A stretch of DNA of 64,000 nt from Cutibacterium namnetense (lineage in GTDB: Bacteria; Actinomycetota; Actinomycetes; Propionibacteriales; Propionibacteriaceae), in contig NZ_LWHO01000001.1 in NCBI RefSeq assembly GCF_001642025.1, positions 406,573 through 470,572 of the forward strand. The letters are read 5' to 3'. How positions within the stretch are numbered: the stretch's first letter is position 1; each line of letters starts with the position of its first letter. The position numbers and the translations under genes were made by a program. This document shows, one piece after another, positions 37,689 to 45,831 of the stretch. A model generated the notes under the pieces. The model was not told the DNA's origin. It did no database searches and was given only the letters and a program-made list of their open reading frames with translations.

Positions 37689-38705
37689 TTACTTCTTGTC
37701 CTTGATGAGATCGTGCAGCTTCTCGGTACCGGTGATCGTCAGCGGGGTCGGAGGATCGGTCAGGGCGAAGGACATCGTCACTACGTGCCCCTTCTTGACC
37801 GCTTTGAGCTGCTTGGCTCCTTTGAAGGACAGGAAGGTCGGTTCCACCTTCGACATCTCCCCGTCGCCAGCCAACAGCACGATCCACTCCGGGTTCTTGT
37901 GCAGTAGATCCTCCATGGAAGCATCGAAGACCCGCGTGGTGTTCGAATGGTACATATTTTGTAGGCCGTTAGTGGCGAACATCGGCTCGATCATGCTCGA
38001 GGAACCGTAGGTGTAGAACTCGGTGCTACCTGGGGTGATGTATAGGGCGACGGCGTTGGCCTTGGCCCCGGATGTGGCTTGCTTCTGGATCCCGGAGATT
38101 TTGGCATCAAGGTCTTTGTTGACCTGGTTGGCTTTATCCGGGACGTTGAAAATCTGTCCGACCTTGGTCACCTCGTCCTTGACCTGGGAGAAGGTAGCGG
38201 GAGCCGGCGGCTTCTTGTCGGTGCACATGGCGTCGGTGCTGTACATCTTGACGCCGGACTTGCGTAGGGCATCGCGGTCGACCCCGGTGTCGTAACCGAT
38301 GACAAGGTCAGCGTGCTGGTCCAGGATCGTCTCGGTGGACACTTTGACGCCGCCGGTGTTCAGCTCCTGCGAGGCGATTGTTGGGATGGCCTTGAGCTTG
38401 GCAAGGGTCTTGGCGTCGTACGCCCCCTCCTTGATCCGACCGGCTCGGGCAACGACATGATCGAGTACCCCGAGAGCATTCATGGTGGAGGCGTCGGTGT
38501 CGCCGAGCATGATGACCCGTTTGGGGGCGCTGGTGAAGGTGAGCTTCTCGTTGCAGCTCATAACGGTGCGGGCTGGCCCCGAGCTGGACGAGGTCGACTT
38601 CTCAGTCGATGATCCAGCGCAGGCGCTCAGGGACATCGCGCACAGACCGGTCAGGATTGCCGCCGTGACACAAGTCGCGCGACGGCGAGTGTGGGGGGTG
38701 GACAT
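37689..38705 (-). CDS. Iron/siderophore-type ABC transporter substrate-binding lipoprotein
   Basis: 338 residues from ATG 38705, preceded by GAAGGAG with a 6-base spacer. Signal peptide with lipobox MSLSACAGSS, then an FecB/TroA-like bilobal binding protein: APKRVIMLGDTDASTMNALG, DLVIGYDTGVDRDAL, EWIVLLAGDGEMSKV and the C-terminal PTPLTITGTEKLHDLI. Class III binding proteins take ferric siderophores, haem or cobalamin; iron is likely given the candidate DtxR box upstream of the operon, but the ligand is not certain. Third gene after permease and ATPase. Confidence 0.85.
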   Translation of the reverse strand: MSTPHTRRRATCVTAAILTGLCAMSLSACAGSSTEKSTSSSSGPARTVMSCNEKLTFTSAPKRVIMLGDTDASTMNALGVLDHVVARAGRIKEGAYDAKTLAKLKAIPTIASQELNTGGVKVSTETILDQHADLVIGYDTGVDRDALRKSGVKMYSTDAMCTDKKPPAPATFSQVKDEVTKVGQIFNVPDKANQVNKDLDAKISGIQKQATSGAKANAVALYITPGSTEFYTYGSSSMIEPMFATNGLQNMYHSNTTRVFDASMEDLLHKNPEWIVLLAGDGEMSKVEPTFLSFKGAKQLKAVKKGHVVTMSFALTDPPTPLTITGTEKLHDLIKDKK

Positions 38706-38716
38706 GGTGTTCTCCT

Positions 38717-39475
38717 TCATCGTGGTGGGTTGAACAAAAGATGGATGTGGCCGTTGTGGGTGATTCGTTCGACGTTCACCCCGTAGACCTTCGAGAGCAG
38801 ATCGGGCTGCAGGACGTCTTCGCAAGTGCCGGCGGCAACCAGATGCTTATCGGTGAGGAGTACCAGCTGGTCGCATACTCGGGCGGCCAGGTTGAGGTCA
38901 TGTAGCACGATGACGGTGGTCGCCTTGATGGTTCGGACGAGGTCGAGCAGGGCGAATTGGTGACCGATATCAAGATGGTTGGTGGGCTCGTCGAGGAGCA
39001 GATGGCCGGCTTGTTGGGCGATAGCCCGGGCGACGAGCACCCGCTGGCGCTCCCCGCCGGATAGTTGGGTGACGAGTCGGTCAGCTAGGTCGGTGAGGTC
39101 GGTACGGGTCAGGGCCTCTTCGACGATGTCTCGATCTGCTACGTCCCCGTATCTCATGAGGGATCGGTGCGGCAGTCGACCGAGGGCAACGGTATCTCGA
39201 ACTGTCAGTGGCAAGGACGGATCGGGGGTCTGGGAGACGACGGCCACCTCGCGGGCGATTTCCCGCCGACTCATCGAGGCCAGATCGTGGTCGCTGACCG
39301 TCACTTGACCCGAGGCGATCGAGACATTGCGGTAGAGGGCCGAGAGCAGCGTGGACTTTCCGGCACCGTTGGGGCCGACGACCCCCACCGTCACTCCTTG
39401 GCCCGCGGAGAAATCGATGTTCTCTAACACGATTCGTTGCCCGCGGCGGACCACCAGCTGAGAGGCATTGATCAT
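38717..39475 (-). CDS. Iron-type ABC transporter ATP-binding protein
   Basis: 252 residues from ATG 39475 (MINASQLVVRRGQRIVLENI), overlapping the permease stop by 4 bases. Walker A VVGPNGAGKSTLLSAL, Q-loop VVSQTPDPSLPLTV, signature LSGGERQRVLVARAI, Walker B LLLDEPTNHLDI and the switch His in VIVLHDLNLAARVCDQ. It is of FecE/FhuC type. Works with the FecCD permease and the binding protein on either side. Confidence 0.93.
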   Translation of the reverse strand: MINASQLVVRRGQRIVLENIDFSAGQGVTVGVVGPNGAGKSTLLSALYRNVSIASGQVTVSDHDLASMSRREIAREVAVVSQTPDPSLPLTVRDTVALGRLPHRSLMRYGDVADRDIVEEALTRTDLTDLADRLVTQLSGGERQRVLVARAIAQQAGHLLLDEPTNHLDIGHQFALLDLVRTIKATTVIVLHDLNLAARVCDQLVLLTDKHLVAAGTCEDVLQPDLLSKVYGVNVERITHNGHIHLLFNPPR

Positions 39476-40587
39476 GCCAACGTCTCCCTCTTGACGAGCA
39501 CGAGCAGGAAGGGTGCGCCGAGCAGGCCGGTGATGACGCCGATAGGCAGCTCTGCCGGGCTGAAGACTGTGCGGGAAAACGTGTCGGCCCACACTAGGAA
39601 GATTGCTGCCGCAATCGCCGAGGAGACGACCAGACGGCGGTGGCCGTGTCCGATGAAGGAACGCATGAGGTGGGGGATCACCAACCCGACGAAGCCAATC
39701 CCGCCTGATATCGCGACGGCGATCGCGACCCCGGCCGAAACTGGGACGAGGAGCAAAACGCGGATCATCGCCGGGTCGATCCCCACCGCGGTGGCTGTGG
39801 AATCACCAGAGGCCAGAGCGTCGAGCCATGGGGCGCAGACCCACAAGAGTATAGAGAGCACGACTCCTACGACGATGCTCGTCCACCCTTGGGCCCAGCT
39901 GGCGCGGGACAGATCGCCGAGGGTCCAGAACATCACCGCCCGGGCCGTCTCGGGGGAGTCGGACGAGAAGATGATGAAGTTGGTGAGAGCTTGGAACACG
40001 AATCCCACCGCGAGCCCGGCCAGGATGAGGCGGAGGGTTGACGAGTTGCGCCCGCCACCCATGAACAACACGATGGCGGTTGAGGTAAGAGCCCCCAGAA
40101 ACGCCATGCCAGCCACTCCTAAGGTTGAGGAGATGCCGACGAGAATGATTGCCGTGGCAGCTCCCGACGACGCTCCGGCGCTGACTCCCAGCACATATGG
40201 CTCGGCAAGCGGATTGCGTACTACTGCTTGCAAGGTCACTCCGGCCACGCCCAGGATCGCTCCGACTCCCAGTCCAGTGACTATTCGTGGCATCCGGTTT
40301 TGCCAGACAATGGCATCGGTGATGGAGTCCCAGGTGAGGTGGACCGGTAGTCCGCAGTGATCAGCCAGAACCCCGAGCACCTGGCTGATGGGTACTGGGG
40401 CAGCACCGAAGGCGATGGACAGCACTGGGGTGAGGGCCAGCAACGCCACCAGTAAAATGAATCGCACTGATGTGCGGCTGTGCAGGGACCGAACCAAGTA
40501 AGCCATCCTCGTCAGGGCCGAGTCGCGCGGCCGTCGGGTAAGTGTGGTCCGGGAGGTTTTCGGGCTCGGCATCATCCGAACAGGCAC
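39472..40587 (-). CDS. FecCD-family iron-type ABC permease
   Basis: Up to 371 residues from GTG 40587; ATGs at 40575 or 40506 (MAYLVRSLHSRT) are possible, the last fitting the family N-terminus well. About ten membrane helices with FecCD marks: IVWQNRMPRIVTGLGVGAIL, GVTLQAVVRNPLAEPYVLGV, GGIGFVGLVIPHLMRSFIGH and LPIGVITGLLGAPFLLVLVK. It imports ferric siderophore, haem or cobalamin. First gene of the operon; a DtxR-like box lies about 100 bases upstream. Confidence 0.9.
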   Translation of the reverse strand: MPVRMMPSPKTSRTTLTRRPRDSALTRMAYLVRSLHSRTSVRFILLVALLALTPVLSIAFGAAPVPISQVLGVLADHCGLPVHLTWDSITDAIVWQNRMPRIVTGLGVGAILGVAGVTLQAVVRNPLAEPYVLGVSAGASSGAATAIILVGISSTLGVAGMAFLGALTSTAIVLFMGGGRNSSTLRLILAGLAVGFVFQALTNFIIFSSDSPETARAVMFWTLGDLSRASWAQGWTSIVVGVVLSILLWVCAPWLDALASGDSTATAVGIDPAMIRVLLLVPVSAGVAIAVAISGGIGFVGLVIPHLMRSFIGHGHRRLVVSSAIAAAIFLVWADTFSRTVFSPAELPIGVITGLLGAPFLLVLVKRETLA

Positions 40588-40683
40588 CTTCCCGAGTTTC
40601 CTCAGTGGTCATCTGCCTGTTCGTCCGCCTTACCGCTGCGCGTCAGTCCTCGATTTGCACGAGGTTCCCTGCGTCGGACGACG

Positions 40684-40702
40684 TCAGTTTAGCATTGCCT
40701 CA
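40684..40702 (-). promoter_or_regulatory. Candidate DtxR/IdeR iron box
   Basis: On the minus strand TGAGGCAATGCTAAACTGA agrees with 13 of 19 positions of the DtxR/IdeR consensus TTAGGTTAGSCTAACCTAA, including the GCTAA half. It sits in the only intergenic space ahead of the three-gene importer, so iron-dependent repression is plausible. The left half-site is weak. Confidence 0.45.
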
Positions 40703-40737
40703 CAGTAGGGCCTTGGGGCCCTCATAGTTCGGCAACC

Positions 40738-41514
40738 TCAGCCGAAGCGGCCGGAAATGTAATCCTCAGTGGCTTTTTCTTTCGGGTTGGAGAAGATTCG
40801 TTCAGTGGTGTCGATCTCGACGAGACGACCGGGCTCTCCCTGAGCCTTCAGGTTAAAGAAAGCGGTCTGATCAGAGACACGGGCAGCTTGCTGCATGTTG
40901 TGGGTTACGATCACCACGGTGAAGCGCTCCTTGAGCTCACTGACAAGATCCTCGATGGCTAGGGTTGAGATCGGGTCCAGGGCCGAGCAGGGCTCGTCCA
41001 TGAGTAGGACCTCGGGCTCGACGGCAATGGCTCGGGCGATGCACAGTCGTTGCTGCTGGCCACCCGAAAGGGAAGCGCCGGAACGCTCCAGGCGGTCCTT
41101 CACCTCGTCCCACAGGTTGGCGCCGCGTAGCGACTTCTCACAAGCCTCATCGAGTAATTTGTTGTCACGTACGCCGTTGAGCTTCAGCCCTGCTACGACG
41201 TTATCTCGGATGGACATTGCCGGGAAGGGGTTGGCTCGCTGGAAGACCATGCCAACATTGCGTCGCACGGCCACCGGGTCGACGCCTTTGCCGTACAGGT
41301 CAACCCCGTCGAGCTCCACCTTGCCGGTGCAGTAGGCACCTGGAATGACCTCGTGCATGCGATTGAGGGTCCGCAGCACCGTCGACTTGCCACACCCGGA
41401 CGGGCCAATGAAGGCCGTCACAGTGCGAGGCTCGACGATCAGGTTTACCGACTCGACGGCGTGGAAGGACCCGTAGTAAATGTCGAGGTCTTTGGTCTCG
41501 ATGCGCTTTGCCAT
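40738..41514 (-). CDS. pstB: Phosphate ABC transporter ATP-binding protein
   Basis: 258 residues. Walker [20 protein letters not shown], the PstB-type [18 protein letters not shown], signature [19 protein letters not shown], Walker [16 protein letters not shown] and the switch His in [13 protein letters not shown]. Ends with the family tail [13 protein letters not shown]. Energises the PstSCA importer. Last gene of pstSCAB; a short AGGGCC/GGCCCT hairpin at 40707-40722 follows and may end the transcript. Confidence 0.96.
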   Translation of the reverse strand: MAKRIETKDLDIYYGSFHAVESVNLIVEPRTVTAFIGPSGCGKSTVLRTLNRMHEVIPGAYCTGKVELDGVDLYGKGVDPVAVRRNVGMVFQRANPFPAMSIRDNVVAGLKLNGVRDNKLLDEACEKSLRGANLWDEVKDRLERSGASLSGGQQQRLCIARAIAVEPEVLLMDEPCSALDPISTLAIEDLVSELKERFTVVIVTHNMQQAARVSDQTAFFNLKAQGEPGRLVEIDTTERIFSNPKEKATEDYISGRFG

Positions 41515-41532
41515 ATGCAGCTCACTTTCATG

Positions 41533-42459
41533 TCACTTGCCCATGCGGCGCATGTAGCGGCGGGAGATCCGACGGGCAATGAGGTTGAGTCCCATGACCA
41601 GGATGATGAGGGTAATAGCGGCTCCCCACACCACCGGGGTATCGACGCCGCCCTGGGTGTAAGCGTTAGTGATGACGGTCGGCAGCGTCGCGAAGTTTGG
41701 TGTTGACGGATTAAAGGTCAACTCGGTGTTGAACTGCAGCAACACGATCAGCGGAGCCGTTTCGCCCATAACTCGAGCTAAGCCCAGCACGATACCGGTG
41801 AGGATGCCAGTCATGGAGGTTGGCAAGACGACCTTCATGATCGTCTTCCATTGAGAGACGCCCAGGGCGAAGGAGGCCTCACGCAAAGAGTCTGGCACGA
41901 GCTTGAGCATTTCCTCGGTTGATCGCAGCACCGTCGGAACCATGAGGATCATGAGGGCCAACGAGGAGGCCCACGCGGATTGGGTGCCACCGAAGGTGGT
42001 AACGACTACGGCGAAGACGAAGAGGGCCGCGACGATTGAAGGTACACCGGTTAGCACGTCGACGGCGAAGCTAATGACCTTGGCGATCTTAGTTCCGCGG
42101 GCGTACTCGACTAGGAAGATCGCGGTCATCAGAGCGATCGGTACCGAGATAATCGATGTAATAAGGCCAATTTCAAGGGTTCCGACGATAGCGTGGATGG
42201 CGCCCTGCTCGGCCAAGTCGAAGGAGGGATCCATCGAGTGGGTCCACCACGACGCGTGGAATAGTGATCCGATGCCGCGCCGGACGGCCGCGAAGAGCAG
42301 CCAGGCCAGTGGGATAACAGCCAGTACGGTGGCCACGATCATGAATGCTGAGGCGCAGCCGCTCTTGATAGTCCGTTTACCAGACGGGCGGGAGAGATCT
42401 AGCTGTCCGGGCGTGTTGTCGCCATGGTGGGTGATGTGGTCAGGGGTGGTGGCGCTCAT
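41533..42459 (-). CDS. pstA: Phosphate ABC transporter permease PstA
   Basis: 308 residues, six membrane helices plus an N-terminal His/Asp-rich cytoplasmic stretch. The permease coupling loop is SFALGVSQWKTIMKVVLPTS, then LGLARVMGETAPLIVLLQFN, the conserved PstA segment; DVLTGVPSIVAALFVFAVV precedes. It forms the channel with PstC. Overlaps pstC by 4 bases and is followed by pstB after 18. Confidence 0.95.
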   Translation of the reverse strand: MSATTPDHITHHGDNTPGQLDLSRPSGKRTIKSGCASAFMIVATVLAVIPLAWLLFAAVRRGIGSLFHASWWTHSMDPSFDLAEQGAIHAIVGTLEIGLITSIISVPIALMTAIFLVEYARGTKIAKVISFAVDVLTGVPSIVAALFVFAVVVTTFGGTQSAWASSLALMILMVPTVLRSTEEMLKLVPDSLREASFALGVSQWKTIMKVVLPTSMTGILTGIVLGLARVMGETAPLIVLLQFNTELTFNPSTPNFATLPTVITNAYTQGGVDTPVVWGAAITLIILVMGLNLIARRISRRYMRRMGK

Positions 42460-43460
42460 CGCTTAACCCCCTTCGCCGCAATCAACCGGGCAGTCGCGTT
42501 GACCACGAAGGTAATGACGAACAGGGCCAGGGCCGACGCCACGAGGGCACCCAGCGAGGTGGGATCGCTAATGGCCTCGGAGAAGTTACCGGCAATCTTC
42601 GACGCGAATGTCTCACCACCGACGAAGATCGACAGGTTGAGGTTCTGTTTGAGCGCCATGGGGCTCATCGTCTGCAGGATGAGGGTGACAGCCAGGGTCT
42701 CGCCGAGGGCGCGTCCTAGACCCAACATGGATCCGGAAATGATGCCGGACCGCGAGTGGGGGAGCACTGCAAGCTTGATGACCTCCCAGCGCGTCGATCC
42801 GAGGGCGAGCGCGGCCTCGACTTGATCATGGGGCGTCTGGGCCATGACGTCGCGGCTAACAGCAGTGATAATTGGCAGGATCATGATGGCCAGGACGAGA
42901 CTGGCAAGGTAGACCGTGCCAGTAGCCGAGGACCACGACGGATCCTCGGAAAAGATCGGAATCCAGCCGAGCGCTTTGATTATGGCCCCGCGTAAACCGT
43001 TGATGATTCCCGACGATCCGAAGACGATGCCGCCCCACAGACCGAAGACGATCGAGGGGACTGCCGCCAGCAAATCGACGACGAACGCGACCGGGCTAGC
43101 GAGCTTCCTGGGTGCGAGTTGGGTGATAAACAGAGCGATGCCCACCGAGAGTGGCACTGCGATGAGCAGGGCAAGCAGGGATGAGATGACTGTCGTCCAT
43201 AGCAGGGCCTGGATACCAAAGGCCGGCGGGTTCTGATCCGTTGTCCAAGCCCGGGACGTGAAAAAGTTATCGGTGTTAGCCAACAATGTTGGGGCTGCCG
43301 TCTTCATGAGGAAGACGAACATCAGGATGACGATGATGGCCAGGGCTATGGCAATAACCGACGAGGCGCCAGCGAAAATCGTGTCCCCGACCCGCGACAC
43401 CGGCTTCATGCGGGATGCCGCCGTGAGTTTCCGCTGTGCCGGCGATGTGGTTTCAGCCAT
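42456..43460 (-). CDS. pstC: Phosphate ABC transporter permease PstC
   Basis: 334 residues with six helices. Typical: PLSVGIALFITQLAPRKLAS, VDLLAAVPSIVFGLWGGIVF, AALALGSTRWEVIKLAVLPH and SMLGLGRALGETLAVTLIL. Pairs with PstA. Separated from pstS by about 108 bases containing a strong GC hairpin, which may account for different amounts of binding protein and permease. Confidence 0.95.
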   Translation of the reverse strand: MAETTSPAQRKLTAASRMKPVSRVGDTIFAGASSVIAIALAIIVILMFVFLMKTAAPTLLANTDNFFTSRAWTTDQNPPAFGIQALLWTTVISSLLALLIAVPLSVGIALFITQLAPRKLASPVAFVVDLLAAVPSIVFGLWGGIVFGSSGIINGLRGAIIKALGWIPIFSEDPSWSSATGTVYLASLVLAIMILPIITAVSRDVMAQTPHDQVEAALALGSTRWEVIKLAVLPHSRSGIISGSMLGLGRALGETLAVTLILQTMSPMALKQNLNLSIFVGGETFASKIAGNFSEAISDPTSLGALVASALALFVITFVVNATARLIAAKGVKR

Positions 43461-43498
43461 GGGCTTCCTTCGTCGCGATCATGGTCGTGTTGTGGTGA

Positions 43499-43531
43499 GG
43501 GGCGGGAAGACGACTGGCGTCCTCCCGCCCC
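43499..43531 (-). terminator. GC-rich hairpin between pstS and pstC
   Basis: GGGGCGGGA at 43499-43507 pairs with TCCCGCCCC at 43523-43531, with an inner GACG/CGTC extension. It lies in the pst transcript between the first and second genes. No T run follows on the coding side, so partial termination or 3'-end protection of pstS mRNA is more likely than full termination. Confidence 0.5.
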
Positions 43532-43568
43532 GGCGCGCCGGGGCGCTTGTCCCCGGGCAGAGAGTCAA

Positions 43569-44711
43569 TCAGGAGAGGGCCTGGGCGGAACCCAGAACCT
43601 TCGAAGCAACGTCGGAGGGTAGCGGAGCGTAACCAAGGTCCTGGATCTTCTTCTGCTCCCTCTCAGAAGCGTAGAAGGACAGGAAGTCCTTCAAGAGCGC
43701 GGCCTTGCCGGAGTCCTGGCTCTTGGAGCAGGCGATCTCATAGGTTACAAGGACGGCCGGGTAGACGCCCGCCGGGGTGTTCTTGTACTGGAGCTCCAGC
43801 TGCAAATCGTTGCCCTGGCCGACGGCCTTAGCGGCGGAGACGGCCTTACCAGCGGTCTCGGCGGTCAATTTGACCGGCCCATTGCCGTTGTCGATGGCGG
43901 CCATGTCGAGGCTGTTCTTGGTGGCATAGGACCACTCGTCGTAGGAGATTGAGTTCTTGGTGCTCTTGACGGCCTGGGCGATGCCGGCCGACTTGTCGGC
44001 TCCCTTGCCGGCACCCTTCCACGTCTTGGAGTGTTTCTCAGTCCAAATGTCACCGGCGGCCTTGTTGAGGAACTTGGTGAAGTTGTCGGTGGTGCCTGAC
44101 TCGTCCTTGCGGTAGAACACCTCGATCTGAGCCGACGGTAGCTTGACCTTCGGGTTCTCTTTCTTGATGGCGTCGTCGTTCCAGTTCTTGATAGCGCCGG
44201 AAAAGATCTTGGCGAGGGTCGGAGTGGAGAGGGTGAGATCCTTAACTCCGTCGACGTTGTAGACCACGGCAATCGGGCCGGCAGCCATCGGGAGGTGCCA
44301 CGGGTCGGCGTTGCAGCGCTGCTTGGCCTTGTCGGGCTCACCCTTATCAGCGTTGAGGACGGAGTCAGAACCGGCCCAGTCAGTCTGCTTGCCGATGAAC
44401 GATTTCACACCGGCACCGGATCCGGTGGGGGAGTAGTTAATGGTTGCTGAGGAACAGGCAGCCTTGTAGTCGGAGATGACCCGGTTGATGGCGTTCAGCT
44501 GAGCTGAGGAACCGGCACCAGAGATGCTGCCACCCGGGCAAGCGGGCTTGAACGAGGCAGCGTCAGCCGAGGAGCCGCTGGAGTGGGAGGTGGGGCTGGA
44601 CTCGGAGGACGAGGGAGAGCTGGAGCCCTTGTCGCCGTTGGCGCCACAAGCGGTGAGGGACATGGCGCTGATAGCAGCCAGGGCAGTGATCTTGGCGAGA
44701 CGATTCGTCAC
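43569..44711 (-). CDS. pstS: Phosphate-binding lipoprotein PstS
   Basis: 380 residues; signal peptide with lipobox MSLTACGANG, then a Ser-rich spacer. Phosphate-binding loops are recognisable: GGSISGAGSSAQLNAINRVI, NYSPTGSGAGVKSFIGKQTD, FAGSDSVL-like WAGSDSVLNAD and VFYRKDESGTTDNFTKFLN. Captures phosphate outside the membrane for PstCAB. The upstream region carries a tandem 11-bp Pho box, so expression should rise in phosphate shortage. Confidence 0.96.
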   Translation of the reverse strand: MTNRLAKITALAAISAMSLTACGANGDKGSSSPSSSESSPTSHSSGSSADAASFKPACPGGSISGAGSSAQLNAINRVISDYKAACSSATINYSPTGSGAGVKSFIGKQTDWAGSDSVLNADKGEPDKAKQRCNADPWHLPMAAGPIAVVYNVDGVKDLTLSTPTLAKIFSGAIKNWNDDAIKKENPKVKLPSAQIEVFYRKDESGTTDNFTKFLNKAAGDIWTEKHSKTWKGAGKGADKSAGIAQAVKSTKNSISYDEWSYATKNSLDMAAIDNGNGPVKLTAETAGKAVSAAKAVGQGNDLQLELQYKNTPAGVYPAVLVTYEIACSKSQDSGKAALLKDFLSFYASEREQKKIQDLGYAPLPSDVASKVLGSAQALS

Positions 44712-44803
44712 GGCACATCCTTTTCGAGTGATGTCCTAGAGCCGCCGTTGCGGCCCTTGGTACAGGGCTGACGGTAGGGTCAGAAAATGTCGCAAGTATC
44801 GCG

Positions 44804-44825
44804 TCAAGGTGAACGCAACGTGAAC
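44804..44825 (-). promoter_or_regulatory. Pho box upstream of pstS
   Basis: Two head-to-tail 11-base units on the minus strand, GTTCACGTTGC (44825-44815) and GTTCACCTTGA (44814-44804), about 95 bases before the pstS start. They match the actinobacterial PHO-box repeat known for PhoP/RegX3-type regulators (G[TG]TCACC-like). The regulator is probably the RegX3-like protein encoded at 59606-60286. Confidence 0.75.
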
Positions 44826-44882
44826 ACCGCCGCCACCTTGACCGAAGCAAGTCGGCTAAGACACAGCTTGCGACCTGCTAGT

Positions 44883-45824
44883 TCAGTACCGTGACGAGTA
44901 CCATTCTTGGCAGATTGTGCGCCCCGCTTCATCCAGGTGAACGATTAGGCATTCTGCAGTTGACATGGGGTGGTTCGCCCCGCCGAGGGCGTCTCGCATC
45001 GTCGGCAATACAGGCCGATGACCACAAATGGCGATGGGTTTGGTGGGATCTGCCAGCGCGCGGCCAATAATTTTCCTCATGGCTGACGCCGTCTTGCGGG
45101 GGTCCGCTTCATGTGTTTCCTCGCTTAGGGCGTCGAGTCCGGTGATCTCGGCCTCAATGGTGTCGGCATACGGCTGCAGGGTTTGCATACATCGCGTCGA
45201 TGATGAGCTCGCAAGACGGGTGACGCCAAAAGCGTTCAGCAAATCGACCAACGCCTTAGCCTGACGGCGACCCCGCCTTTCTAACGGACGTGTGGCGTCT
45301 TTGCCGTGTCTGGTACGGGAGTTCCACTCTTTGCGGGAGACAGCTTTGCCATGACGTACCAGGACGACCGTTGACGTCGCAGGCACGTCGAGAGCCTCCT
45401 CGAGCACTTGGACGTCGGTGGGATAGGTGAGATGCTCAAGAGCTTGGTCGATCGGTATCCAAAAGGCGCCATCGATCTCCTCAAGGCTGGCCGTTGCATT
45501 CTCAACGGACCCTCCGATGGCGACCCCTAGCCACCAGGAGACGACCTTGGCCCGCGACTTTGGCTTGCCGGTACGTGCGGAGTATTTGACGGTGTACTCG
45601 ATGGGTTGCAGGGGCATCGTCAGTCGGACATCGATGCCGGTTTCCTCGGCGACCTCGCGCACTGCAGCGGTGGGAAGATCCTCGTTAGGCTCGAGTTTTC
45701 CCTTGGGCAGGGAAAGGTCGTCGTAATCGGGGCGATGGACGACGAGCACCTCGCGAGCTCCACCGTCAACGTCGCGTAGCACGACGGCGCCAGCCGCCTG
45801 GATAGGACCCTTGTGTCCTCCCAT
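44883..45824 (-). CDS. MutT1-like Nudix hydrolase fused to histidine phosphatase
   Basis: 313 residues. The N-terminal Nudix domain (to about 135) carries the full box GKLEPNEDLPTAAVREVAEE followed by TGIDV. The C-terminal half is a histidine phosphatase domain: TVVLVRHGKAVSRKEWNSR, RLASSSSTRCMQTLQPYADT and ICGHRPVLPTM. The same two-domain order occurs in mycobacterial MutT1, which acts on 8-oxo-GTP/dGTP and dinucleoside polyphosphates; that activity is assumed by homology. Lies 7 bases after ppk on the same strand. Confidence 0.9.
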   Translation of the reverse strand: MGGHKGPIQAAGAVVLRDVDGGAREVLVVHRPDYDDLSLPKGKLEPNEDLPTAAVREVAEETGIDVRLTMPLQPIEYTVKYSARTGKPKSRAKVVSWWLGVAIGGSVENATASLEEIDGAFWIPIDQALEHLTYPTDVQVLEEALDVPATSTVVLVRHGKAVSRKEWNSRTRHGKDATRPLERRGRRQAKALVDLLNAFGVTRLASSSSTRCMQTLQPYADTIEAEITGLDALSEETHEADPRKTASAMRKIIGRALADPTKPIAICGHRPVLPTMRDALGGANHPMSTAECLIVHLDEAGRTICQEWYSSRY

Positions 45825-45831
45825 CTCGGAT

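Noticed and set aside
39437-40360. 307-codon plus-strand open frame
   Set aside because: It lies opposite the FecCD permease. Its product is Arg/Pro/Thr-rich with no motif, as expected for the antisense of a GC-rich gene.
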